From Acidobacteriota bacterium (GTDB lineage: Bacteria; Acidobacteriota; Vicinamibacteria; Vicinamibacterales; UBA2999), in contig JADZCN010000109.1 in assembly GCA_020851565.1 (NCBI GenBank), positions 1 to 48,199 of the forward strand: 48,199 bases of DNA, in the 5' to 3' direction. Under the pieces are notes generated by a model. That model saw only the letters and a program-made list of their open reading frames with translations. It searched no databases and had not been told where the DNA came from. The position numbers were made by a program, and so were the translations under genes. Below are positions 26,456 through 33,855 of the stretch, piece by piece (the stretch's first letter is position 1; each line of letters starts with the position of its first letter).

Positions 26456-26598
26456 AGGATCAAGTAGATCCCGTAGATGGCCTCGACAAGGCAGACGGGG
26501 CGGATCAGCCATACTGCGTGGGACACGACAGCGCGGATGGCAGGAACGGGATCACCGCCTCGTATCCCTTTGCCCCCGATCCTTCACTCCTCCAGGTG
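26456..26598. other. Spacer between opposed repeat arms, no gene seen
   Basis: About 143 bp of non-repetitive sequence sits between the two 9-bp repeat arms. I see no credible start with Shine-Dalgarno, no RNA fold I recognise and no terminator T-run. Together with the arms it makes the 427-bp gap between two glycosyltransferase genes. Confidence 0.6.
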
Positions 26599-26707
26599 GT
26601 CTGCGCCATCTGCGGCCCTTGCGCCTCTGTGTAATCTGCGGCCTCTGCGTTGTCTGCGGCCTCTGCGCCATCTGCGTCATCTGCGGCCTCTGCGGCCTCT
26701 GCGTCGC
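26599..26707. repeat. Right arm of 9-bp repeat array (CTGCGNNNT type, inverted)
   Basis: About twelve 9-bp units such as CTGCGGCCT, CTGCGCCAT and CTGCGTCAT are the reverse complement of the left-arm type. The arm ends 29 bp before the GTG of the next gene. A frame through it runs into that gene and encodes Ser/Ala repeats; I do not include it in the protein. Confidence 0.95.
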
Positions 26708-26723
26708 AAAATCGGCGTTGTGT

Positions 26724-26739
26724 CACAGTTATCACTGTG
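26724..26739 (+). promoter_or_regulatory. Perfect hairpin overlapping a GTG start codon
   Basis: CACAGT-TATC-ACTGTG is a perfect 6-bp inverted repeat with a 4-nt loop. Its last three bases are the GTG start codon of the glycosyltransferase gene. Folding in mRNA would bury the start; as DNA it could be an operator. No Shine-Dalgarno is visible. Confidence 0.5.
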
Positions 26740-27846
26740 CGGGTTGCGCTGATCCACGACTGGCTGACCGGGATGCGCGGCGGCGAGAAGGTTCTCGACG
26801 CCCTGTGCGAGGTGTTCCCGGCGGCGGACCTGTTCACCCTCGTGCACGTGCCCGGCAGCACCTCCCCCACGATCGAGCGGCGCCGCGTGGTGCGCTCGCC
26901 GGTGCAGTGGTTGCCGGGGGCGGCCCGCTTCTACCGCCAGTACCTCCCGCTCTTCCCGTTCGCCGTCGAGCAGTTCGATCTGGACGGCTACGACCTCGTG
27001 ATCAGCACGAGCCACTGCGCCGCCAAGTCGGTGGTGGTGCCCGGCCGGGCGCGCCACCTCTGCTATTGCCTGACGCCGATGCGCTACGCGTGGGACCAGT
27101 TCGACGCGTACTTCGGCCCCGACAAGGTCGGCCGGCCGCTGAGCGCGACGCTCCGGCCCGTGCTGGCGTGGCTGGCGCGCTGGGACCGCGACACGGCGCA
27201 CCGGGTGCACCGCTATCTTGCTATCTCTCAATATGTTGCGCAGAGAATAGCCGTGTACTATAATCGTCAGTCGACCATCGTGTATCCACCGGTCGATACT
27301 GTGTTCTACACGCCAGACCCGGCCCCCGTCAGCCCCCGCTTCCTGGTGGTTTCGGCTCTCGTGCCCTACAAGCGCGTGGATCTGGCCATGGCGGCCGCCC
27401 GTTCGGCGGGCGTGGCGCTGACCGTGGTCGGCGACGGCCCTGAACGCGCCCATCTCGAGACCCTGGCGGGTGGTGAGATCCGGCTGGTCGGCCGAAAGAC
27501 AGATGAGGAGATCCGGGACCTGTACCGCACGTCCATCGCCACCATCCTCCCGGGTGAAGAGGACTTCGGCATCGTCCCCGTCGAGGCCCAGGCGTGCGGC
27601 CGGCCCGTGGTCGCGCTGGGCCGGGGCGGCGCGCTCGACACGGTGGTGCCCGGCGTCACCGGCGTGCTCGTGGACGACCTCACTGTGGAGGCCCTCGCCG
27701 ACGGCCTGCAGTCAGCGGCCAGCCGTTCCTGGGACAGCATGGCGATTCGCGCCCATGCCGAGCGCTTCTCGCGCGAGGCCTTCAAGCGCGGGATCGCCCG
27801 CGCCGCGGACGACTTGATGTCGGCCCCCTTCGACCGGACATGGTGA
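26737..27846 (+). CDS. Glycosyltransferase family 4
   Basis: A 369-residue GT-B enzyme of the type with VALIHDWLTGMRGGEKVLDAL at the N-terminus. Later motifs are YCLTPMRYAWDQFDAYFG, VVSALVPYKRVDLAMAAA, LVGRKTDEEIRDLY and LPGEEDFGIVPVEAQACGRPVV. The start is placed at GTG 26737 because the conserved domain begins there; 29 further in-frame codons upstream encode only repeat-derived Ser/Ala. Its 3' end overlaps the sugar transferase gene by 7 bp. Proteins of this subfamily act in O-antigen and exopolysaccharide assembly. Confidence 0.92.
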   Translation: MRVALIHDWLTGMRGGEKVLDALCEVFPAADLFTLVHVPGSTSPTIERRRVVRSPVQWLPGAARFYRQYLPLFPFAVEQFDLDGYDLVISTSHCAAKSVVVPGRARHLCYCLTPMRYAWDQFDAYFGPDKVGRPLSATLRPVLAWLARWDRDTAHRVHRYLAISQYVAQRIAVYYNRQSTIVYPPVDTVFYTPDPAPVSPRFLVVSALVPYKRVDLAMAAARSAGVALTVVGDGPERAHLETLAGGEIRLVGRKTDEEIRDLYRTSIATILPGEEDFGIVPVEAQACGRPVVALGRGGALDTVVPGVTGVLVDDLTVEALADGLQSAASRSWDSMAIRAHAERFSREAFKRGIARAADDLMSAPFDRTW

Positions 27847-29282
27847 GACGGCACAATCGCCTGCTCGTCACGTTCCATGTAGCCACCGACGCCCTCCTGG
27901 GCATGGTGGCCTTCCTGCTGGCGTACGTCATCCGCTTCGACTCGGGCCTCATCCCGGTCACGCGGGGCTATCCGCCCATCGACCAGTACCTGAACATCCT
28001 CCCGTTCGTGGCGATCGTGGTGCCGCTCGGCTTCCACCTGCAGGGGCTCTACCGGCTGCGGCGCGGCCGGTCGCGCATCGACGACTTCTTCAACGTCCTG
28101 GTCGGCAGCATCTTCGCCGTCGTGCTGGGCGTGGTCAGCACCCTCTACTTCCAGGCCTATTACCTGCCTGACGAGCTGAAGGACCGCGGCGCCTACGAGG
28201 TGTCGCAGCTGGTCTGGGGCCTTTTCCTCGTCTGTAACATCGCGCTCGGCTACCTGTCGCGGAAGTTCATCCGGGAGGCGCTCGAGCGCCGGTGGATTGC
28301 GGGCGTGGGCCTGCGCCGCGTGCTCATCGCCGGTGCGGGCGACCTGGGCCGCATGGTGGCCGACAAGATCCTGGAGCACCGCGAGCTGGGCTACCAGATC
28401 GTCGGCTTCGTGGACGACCGCGCCGGCGGGGACCACCTGGGCTATCGCGGCCTTCCGCTGCTGGGCTCACTCGGCGAGGCCGCCGAGGTGGCCGCACGCG
28501 AGAAGGTGGACCACCTCTACGTCGCGCTTCCGCTCGAGGAGCACATGAAGCTGCTCGACGTGGTCGAGTCGACGAGCCGCGAGGGCGTGGACGTCAAGGT
28601 GGTCCCTGACCTGCTCCAGTTCATCGCGCTGCGTGCCCGCCTCGAGGACCTGGACGGCGTGCCCGTCATCAACCTCAACGACGTGCCCCTGCAGGGCGTC
28701 AACGCCTTCGTGAAGCGCGCGCTCGACATCGCCATCTCGTTCGTCGCGCTGGCCATCATGTTCATCCCGGGCCTCATCATCGCGTGGCTCATCAAGCGCG
28801 GCTCGCCGGGCCCGGCCTTCTACCACCAGGAGCGGATGGGCCTGGATGGCAAGCAGTTCTCCGTCTACAAGTTCCGGACGATGCCGGTGACGGCCGAGGA
28901 GGGCACGGGGCCGGTGTGGGCGGACGAGGACGATCCGCGCTGCACGCCCATCGGCCGGTGGCTGCGCCGTCACGACCTGGACGAGTGGCCCCAGTTCTGG
29001 AACGTCCTCCGCGGCGACATGTCCATCGTCGGGCCGCGGCCAGAGCGCCCGTTCTTCGTGGAGCAGTTCAAGCACCGCATCCCGCAGTAAATGCTGCGGC
29101 ACAAGGTGAAGGCCGGCATCACGGGCTGGGCGCAGGTGAACGGCTGGCGGGGCAACACGTCGCTCGAGAAGCGCATCGAGTACGACCTCTACTACATCGA
29201 GAACTGGTCGGTGTCGCTGGACCTCAAGATCATGTGGCTGACGCTGGTCAAGGCCATCGTCCCCAGGCACCTGGCGACGTAG
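27840..29282 (+). pseudogene. Polyprenyl-phosphate sugar-1-phosphate transferase interrupted by an in-frame TAA
   Basis: The initiating enzyme of polysaccharide assembly: it transfers sugar-1-phosphate to undecaprenyl phosphate in the inner membrane. The N-terminal part has membrane helices and a CoA-binding-like domain (VLIAGAGDLGRMVADKILEH). A further helix and the catalytic domain follow, with KRGSPGPAFYHQERMGLDGK, VYKFRTMP, DEWPQFWNVLRGDMSIVGPRPERP. TAA at 29088-29090 ends a 416-residue product after FKHRIPQ. The same frame continues with [20 protein letters not shown] to a TAG at 29280-29282. Relatives have tyrosine at the TAA position (recalled pattern IPxYMLRHK), so one base change explains it. 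ATG follows the TAA directly, so a 63-residue second piece could be made by reinitiation. It may be a true pseudogene, a split gene or a sequencing error. Confidence 0.88.
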
Positions 29283-29285
29283 TGG

Positions 29286-29432
29286 GGCTTGGGACTTGGG
29301 ACTTGAGTCTTGGGGTCTTGGGGTCTTGGGGTCTTGGGGTCTTGAGGTCTTGAGGGTCTGGAGTCTGGACTATCTGCGCATCTGCGGCTGGTGTTGTCTT
29401 GTGTATCTGCGGTCCTAATCTGACTGGAGTTC
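29286..29432. repeat. TCTTGGGG/TCTTGAGG repeat tract
   Basis: After the sugar transferase stop come three 7-mers ACTTGGG/ACTTGAG, four 8-mers TCTTGGGG and two TCTTGAGG (29286-29362). A tail then contains several ATCTGCG units like those of the 26.3-26.7 kb array. The tract ends next to the Shine-Dalgarno of the decarboxylase gene. The same TCTTGAGG unit recurs at 46.3 kb. Confidence 0.9.
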
Positions 29433-29436
29433 CGCG

Positions 29437-30366
29437 TTGAGAGTGGTCATCACCGGCGCCGCCGGCTTCATTGGCTCCCACCTGTCCGAGGCGCTGCTCG
29501 ATCGTGGCGCGTCGGTCGTGGGCATCGACAACCTGCTGACGGGCGACCTGGCGAACATCGCGCACCTGCGCGATCGCGATTTCCAGTTCATCCGCCACGA
29601 CGTCACCCACTACATCGATGTCGAGGGCCCGGTGGATTACGTCCTGCACTGGGCGAGCCCGGCCAGCCCGATCGACTATCTGGAGCTTCCCATCCCGACG
29701 CTCAAGGTCGGTGCGCTGGGCACCCACAAGGCGCTCGGTCTCGCGAAGGCCAAGAAGGCGACGTTCCTCCTCGCCTCCACCTCCGAGGTGTACGGGGATC
29801 CGCTGGAGCACCCGCAGAAGGAGACCTACTGGGGCAACGTCAATCCCATCGGCCCGCGGGGCGTGTACGACGAGGCCAAGCGCTTCGCGGAGGCCATGAC
29901 CGTGGCCTACCGCCGCTTCCACGGCGTGAACACGAAGATCGTCCGGATCTTCAACACCTACGGCCCGCGCATGCGCGTGAACGACGGGCGGGCCGTGCCA
30001 GCGTTCATGTCGCAGGCGCTCCGGAACGAAGACGTCACCGTGTTCGGCGACGGCACGCAGACGCGGAGCTTCTGCTACGTCAGCGACCTGGTGGCGGGCA
30101 TCCTCAAGCTGATGGAGGCACCGGTCAACGACCCGGTGAACATCGGCAACCCGCAGGAGCTGACCATCGAGCAAATCGCGCGGCTCATCATCAAGATGAC
30201 GGGGTCGAAGAGCCGGATCATCTACAAGCCGCTGCCCGAGGACGATCCGAAGGTACGTCAGCCCGACATCACGCGCGCCCGCACGCTGCTCGGTTGGGAA
30301 CCGAAGGTGTCCCTGGAAGAGGGCCTCGCCAAGACGATCGAGTACTTCAGGCAGAAGGTGAAGTAG
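29437..30366 (+). CDS. UDP-glucuronate decarboxylase (UDP-xylose synthase)
   Basis: A 309-residue extended short-chain dehydrogenase that converts UDP-glucuronate to UDP-xylose with bound [23 protein letters not shown] is the nucleotide motif. The family-specific [19 protein letters not shown] and [19 protein letters not shown], the catalytic [11 protein letters not shown] (YxxxK) and the [10 protein letters not shown] and [14 protein letters not shown] motifs are all present. It starts with TTG at 29437, with GGAG 7 nt upstream. Together with Ugd at 20.7 kb it completes UDP-Glc to UDP-GlcA to UDP-Xyl. Its stop codon lies in the arm of a palindromic element. Confidence 0.94.
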   Translation: MRVVITGAAGFIGSHLSEALLDRGASVVGIDNLLTGDLANIAHLRDRDFQFIRHDVTHYIDVEGPVDYVLHWASPASPIDYLELPIPTLKVGALGTHKALGLAKAKKATFLLASTSEVYGDPLEHPQKETYWGNVNPIGPRGVYDEAKRFAEAMTVAYRRFHGVNTKIVRIFNTYGPRMRVNDGRAVPAFMSQALRNEDVTVFGDGTQTRSFCYVSDLVAGILKLMEAPVNDPVNIGNPQELTIEQIARLIIKMTGSKSRIIYKPLPEDDPKVRQPDITRARTLLGWEPKVSLEEGLAKTIEYFRQKVK

Positions 30367-30436
30367 GGCCGGCCCTTCGGGGGCGCGGCCCACGGCCCCA
30401 ACGGGCCGCCCACGCGCGCGCCAGCGCGCGCCCTAC
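30363..30436. repeat. Palindromic element containing both flanking stop codons
   Basis: GTAGGGC (30363-30369) and GCCCTAC (30430-30436) are perfect outer arms. Inside are GGGCCGGCCC (30366-30375), CGGCCC-CAAC-GGGCCG (30393-30408) and GCGCGCGC-CA-GCGCGCGC (30414-30431). Each outer arm carries the TAG of the gene that enters it, the decarboxylase on plus and pgsA on minus. It could act as a bidirectional terminator, although no T-run follows. Confidence 0.85.
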
Positions 30437-30990
30437 CTCAGACTCCGCCCGATCCGCCAGACGTAGTCGATCCCGGAGGCGAGCGTGATCGCAAGCGAGC
30501 TCCAGATGAAGAAGTCCACGACCGGCGAGGTCGTGCCGCGCCAGTTGTAGAACATCACCACGACACACGTGAAGATGAACCAGGCCGTCGCGACCTTGCC
30601 CAGCTGCGAGGGCCGGAACGTGCGCGGCCCCGACGCCAGGTTCACGACCGCCACGGTGAGGACGATGCCGACATCGCGGCTGATGACGAGCACCGTGAGC
30701 CAGATCGGGATGCGGTTCACCAGCCCGATGTCCGGCAGCGTGAGCACGACGAAGGTGGTGACCAGCAGCAGCTTGTCGGCCGCCGGGTCCAGCCACGCGC
30801 CGAGCTCGCTCTTCTGACCGGCCAGGCGTGCGCTGAGGCCGTCGAGCGCGTCGGTGAGGCCGGCCACCATGAAGGTGACGAGCGCCCAGCCGAACTCGCC
30901 GTAGACCACGAGCAGCACGAAGGCCGGGATGAGCAGCATCCGCAGCAGCGTGAGCTGATTGGCGAGGGTGAACACCGGGCTGGTGGTCAT
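30433..30990 (-). CDS. pgsA: CDP-alcohol phosphatidyltransferase (PgsA-like)
   Basis: A 185-residue membrane enzyme, most likely making phosphatidylglycerol phosphate from CDP-diacylglycerol and glycerol-3-phosphate. The family motif DxxDGxxARxxxxxxxxGxxxDxxxD is seen as DALDGLSARLAG through ELGAWLDPAAD. Four or five hydrophobic helices are visible. The ATG at 30990 overlaps the TGA of the TPR gene (ATGA). The in-frame extension upstream of that ATG shows no similarity. The exact alcohol substrate is inferred from the closest family. Confidence 0.9.
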   Translation of the reverse strand: MTTSPVFTLANQLTLLRMLLIPAFVLLVVYGEFGWALVTFMVAGLTDALDGLSARLAGQKSELGAWLDPAADKLLLVTTFVVLTLPDIGLVNRIPIWLTVLVISRDVGIVLTVAVVNLASGPRTFRPSQLGKVATAWFIFTCVVVMFYNWRGTTSPVVDFFIWSSLAITLASGIDYVWRIGRSLR

Positions 30991-32354
30991 CGCGCCAACG
31001 TTTCGAGCCGGCTGACGACGTCCATCGCCTCCGCACCGGTCACCGGCTGCAGCAGGCCGAAGGCGCCGCCCTCGAGGGGCATCACGCCCGAGGCCACGGC
31101 CACGGACACGGCCGGATAGCTCAGGTGCGAGGGCGGCACGTCCGACACGGCGACCTTGGCGTTCAGCCATTTCGCGGCCGCGGCCGGCCGCAGCACCCCG
31201 ATGAGGCTCAGCACGCGGGACACCGTGCGCGCCAGGTCCCCGCGCCGGACGACGCCGCCGGGATCGAACTGGTAGTTTGGCAGCGTGTCCATGACCGAGG
31301 CCCGAACGACCGCCTCGATCCAGGCCTGGGCCCAGTGCCCCCTCACGTCGGTGATGACCACCTGGCGCTGGGCGGCGCGCGCCATGAGCGCCTCGAGCCG
31401 CACGCCGATCAGGGCGGCCACGTCGGCACGCGTCGCGCGCGGCGCGCCGGGAATCGCCGCGTACTCCGCGGGCAGCTTCAGCAGCGCCACCCGATCGCGA
31501 ACGCGCGCGAGCGCTCCCGCAGGCACCGCGCCAGGGTCGATGAGGCGCGCCTTCTCGTAGGAGGCCAGCGCCCCGACGTCGTCGCCCTGCTCTTCCAGGA
31601 TTTCGCCGAGCGCGGCATGCGCGCGCGCATCGCCGGGATCCAGGGCGAGCGCCTTCCGCAGGTGGTCGGCGGCGACCGCGGCCTGCCCGGCCTTGCGTTC
31701 CACGGCGGCCAGCTCGCGGTACAGAAACGGCGACTCCGGCGAGGCGGCAATCGCCTGCTCGTACGCGACCCGCGCATCGTCCAGTCGCCCCGCGTCGGTG
31801 GCCCCCTTCGCTCGGGCCAGCAGGTCCTGCGTGGCCCGGAACCGCAGGACATCCACGCGCGCCTGCAGATCCGTCAGCGAGGGATCGATCTTCAGCGCGG
31901 CCTCGAAGCTCGCCAGCGCGTCGCCCTCACGCCTCAAGGCCATCAGTGCCTGCCCGCGCCCGACGAGCGCGGGCAAGTAGCCCGCATCGGCTGCCAGGGC
32001 ACGGTCGAAGTGCGGGACCGCTCGATCCGCGTCATCGCCGGCCATCTCGACGTAGGCCAGCGCCGTCTCGGCCGGCGCGCTCTTCGGGGCGGCCTTGAGC
32101 GCCGCCGTGAACTCACGCTCGGCATTTCGCAGGTCGCCGCCCTGCAGGAACTGCCAGCCGCGCTGGATACCCGAAGCCAGCGCGGGCACCGCGCCCTCTG
32201 GCACGGCGGGGAACATGAACTCGGGATGGCGTGGTGCCGTGACGACCGGCGGCACGGCTCGCGTGGCACACGCAGCGCCCGCAAGGAGAACGCAGACGGC
32301 CCAGAGACCCGCGAGGGACAACCGCCGTTTGAAAGCACACGCCCGTCTACGCAC
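30987..32354 (-). CDS. TPR protein with C-terminal SLH-like domain, exported
   Basis: A 455-residue protein. An N-terminal hydrophobic signal ends near LLAGAACATR; this could be a lipoprotein site, but the lipobox is imperfect. At residues about 60-300 there are tetratricopeptide repeats (for example AEREFTAALKAAPKSAPAETALAY and HLRKALALDPGDARAHAALGEI). The C-terminal about 130 residues contain ITDVRGHWAQAWIEAVVRASVMD and later DVPPSHLSYPAVSVAVASGVM, the pattern of S-layer homology domains, which bind cell-wall polymers. It is translationally coupled to pgsA and overlaps hflX by 8 bp. An envelope scaffold role is likely; no precise function is known. Confidence 0.85.
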   Translation of the reverse strand: MRRRACAFKRRLSLAGLWAVCVLLAGAACATRAVPPVVTAPRHPEFMFPAVPEGAVPALASGIQRGWQFLQGGDLRNAEREFTAALKAAPKSAPAETALAYVEMAGDDADRAVPHFDRALAADAGYLPALVGRGQALMALRREGDALASFEAALKIDPSLTDLQARVDVLRFRATQDLLARAKGATDAGRLDDARVAYEQAIAASPESPFLYRELAAVERKAGQAAVAADHLRKALALDPGDARAHAALGEILEEQGDDVGALASYEKARLIDPGAVPAGALARVRDRVALLKLPAEYAAIPGAPRATRADVAALIGVRLEALMARAAQRQVVITDVRGHWAQAWIEAVVRASVMDTLPNYQFDPGGVVRRGDLARTVSRVLSLIGVLRPAAAAKWLNAKVAVSDVPPSHLSYPAVSVAVASGVMPLEGGAFGLLQPVTGAEAMDVVSRLETLAR

Positions 32355-33648
32355 GTCGCCCTCGCTGCCGAGCCTGCTTCAGGGGCCTGCCGGCCACTTG
32401 CGCCGCCAGCCGCCGCGGCAGGTCCGCCTCGACGTCCACGCGCTCGCCGCTCGACGTCTGGCTGTGCACGCGCCCGTGGCGGTAGATCCATCCCAGCCGT
32501 TCGACCTGCTCGGGATCCCGCAGGTCGAGCGACACCGTGACGCGCTGCTGGTCGAGCGCGAGGCGCGCGGCCACGGCCTCGAGCAGCTCGTTCCCGCCTT
32601 CGCCAGTGGCGGCCGAGATGAGCAGGGCCGACGGGTCCGATTCCCGCAGCCGGCGCTTTTCGTCTGGCGACAACTGGTCGATCTTGTTGTAGACCTCGAT
32701 GCGCGGGACGCTGGTCGCGCCCACTTCTTCGAGGACGCGGCTGACGGCCGCGGCGTGGCGTTCCCGCTCCGGGTTGGACGCGTCGATGACGTGGAGCACG
32801 AGGTCCGCGTCCGCGGTCTCCTCGAGCGTGGCACGGAACGCCGCGACGAGCGTGTGCGGGAGCCGATCGATGAACCCGACGGTGTCGCTCAGCAGCAGCG
32901 CCCGCCGGTCCGGCAGCATCACCTTCCGCACCAGCGGGTCCAGCGTGACGAAGAGCGCGTCGGACGCCTCGGCCCCGGCTTTCGTCAGGCGATTGAACAG
33001 CGTGGTCTTGCCGGCGTTGGTGTACCCCACCAGCGCGACCGTGGGCACGTCGGTCTTGTGCCGGCGATCGCGCAATTGTGCCCGCCGGCGGCGAACCGTG
33101 TCGATCTCCTGCTCCAGCGCGTGGATGCGGACCCGGATCTTCCGCCGGTCCACCTCGAGCTTGGTTTCACCAGGGCCCCGCGTGCCGATGCCGCCGCCCA
33201 GGCGCGACATCTGGGCGCCCATGCCGACGAGGCGCGGCAGCAGGTACTTGAGCTGCGCCAGCTCCACCTGCAGCTTGCCCTCCCTCGTGCGCGCCCGCCG
33301 GGCAAAGATGTCGAGGATGAGCTGCGTGCGGTCGAGGACCCGGCACTCGAGCCGCGCTCCCAGCTCGCGCAGCTGCGCCGGCGACAGTTCGTTGTCGAAG
33401 ATCACGAGGTCCACGCCGGCCTCGTCGGCCGCCTGCCTGAGGATGTCCACCTTCCCGCTCCCGAGAAACGTGGCGGGATCCGGTTTGGGGCGCTCCTGGA
33501 GGACACGCAACACGACGCTGGCGCCCGCGGCCTCGGCCAGCCCCTTGAGCTCTTCCATCGACCGCTCGGCGTCCAGCCGTCGCGTGGTGCCCGTCATCAG
33601 GCCGACGATTGCCGCGCGCTCCACGAGCCTGGGCCGCTGTCGCTGCAT
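32347..33648 (-). CDS. hflX: Ribosome-associated GTPase HflX
   Basis: A 433-residue GTPase that splits stalled or idle ribosomes. The N-terminal HflX domain has PATFLGSGKVDILRQAADE and FDNELSPAQLRELGARLECRVLDR, followed by the GGGIGTRGPGETKLEVDRR linker. The G domain shows GYTNAGKTTLFNRL, SDTVGFIDRLPHTLV and NKIDQL. The start at 33648 has no Shine-Dalgarno, but TAGAAT lies 8 nt upstream. It heads an operon with the TPR/SLH protein and pgsA. Confidence 0.96.
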   Translation of the reverse strand: MQRQRPRLVERAAIVGLMTGTTRRLDAERSMEELKGLAEAAGASVVLRVLQERPKPDPATFLGSGKVDILRQAADEAGVDLVIFDNELSPAQLRELGARLECRVLDRTQLILDIFARRARTREGKLQVELAQLKYLLPRLVGMGAQMSRLGGGIGTRGPGETKLEVDRRKIRVRIHALEQEIDTVRRRRAQLRDRRHKTDVPTVALVGYTNAGKTTLFNRLTKAGAEASDALFVTLDPLVRKVMLPDRRALLLSDTVGFIDRLPHTLVAAFRATLEETADADLVLHVIDASNPERERHAAAVSRVLEEVGATSVPRIEVYNKIDQLSPDEKRRLRESDPSALLISAATGEGGNELLEAVAARLALDQQRVTVSLDLRDPEQVERLGWIYRHGRVHSQTSSGERVDVEADLPRRLAAQVAGRPLKQARQRGRRA

Positions 33649-33656
33649 CGAAAGAG

Positions 33657-33662
33657 ATTCTA
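33657..33662 (-). promoter_or_regulatory. TAGAAT hexamer 8 nt before hflX
   Basis: TAGAAT ends 8 nt before the hflX ATG and the leader contains no Shine-Dalgarno. This is the arrangement expected for a leaderless mRNA. No clear -35 is seen. Confidence 0.5.
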
Positions 33663-33708
33663 CAGGATGGCTCGGGCCTGCCCGCCCGCCGCTACAATGT
33701 CAGGCGCC

Positions 33709-33855
33709 ATGGCACGGAAGGTCCCGCGTCGCGCCGGCAAGCCTCGACTCCCCCGCGCGCCGCTGCCGCGCCAGACCGGCGGTGCGCACGAGGACAAGAC
33801 GAAGCGCCCGATCAGGAAGCTGAAGCATCGGAAGCCACCGGAGGCCGACGAGTAA
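33709..33855 (+). CDS. Small basic protein, hypothetical
   Basis: A 48-residue reading frame, MARKVPRRAGKPRLPRAPLP then RQTGGAHEDKTKRPIRKLKH and a short tail, very rich in Arg, Lys and Pro. TACAAT at 33693-33698 lies 10 nt upstream. It is divergent from hflX, and its last 44 bp overlap the 3' end of the convergent MFS gene. The KTGGxHxxK-like core hints at a nucleic-acid or ribosome-binding small protein. I do not recognise a family, and it may be spurious. Confidence 0.45.
   Translation: MARKVPRRAGKPRLPRAPLPRQTGGAHEDKTKRPIRKLKHRKPPEADE

Noticed and set aside
26332..26634. Possible low-complexity protein (Ala/Asp/Gly repeats) in the repeat gap
   Set aside because: It is created by 9-bp units read as codons, lacks a Shine-Dalgarno and stops in the spacer. 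The DNA period, not the protein, is conserved.
26313..26707. CRISPR array
   Set aside because: Units are 9 bp with no spacers, and the two halves are in opposite orientation. No cas gene is present.
29088..29090. Selenocysteine or pyrrolysine type recoding in the sugar transferase
   Set aside because: The codon is TAA, not TGA or TAG, and other genes here use TAA as a normal stop (ppa, HU/IHF). No insertion element is visible.
30367..30432. Intrinsic terminator
   Set aside because: Strong GC hairpins are present but no T-run follows on either strand, so I list it as a palindromic element only.
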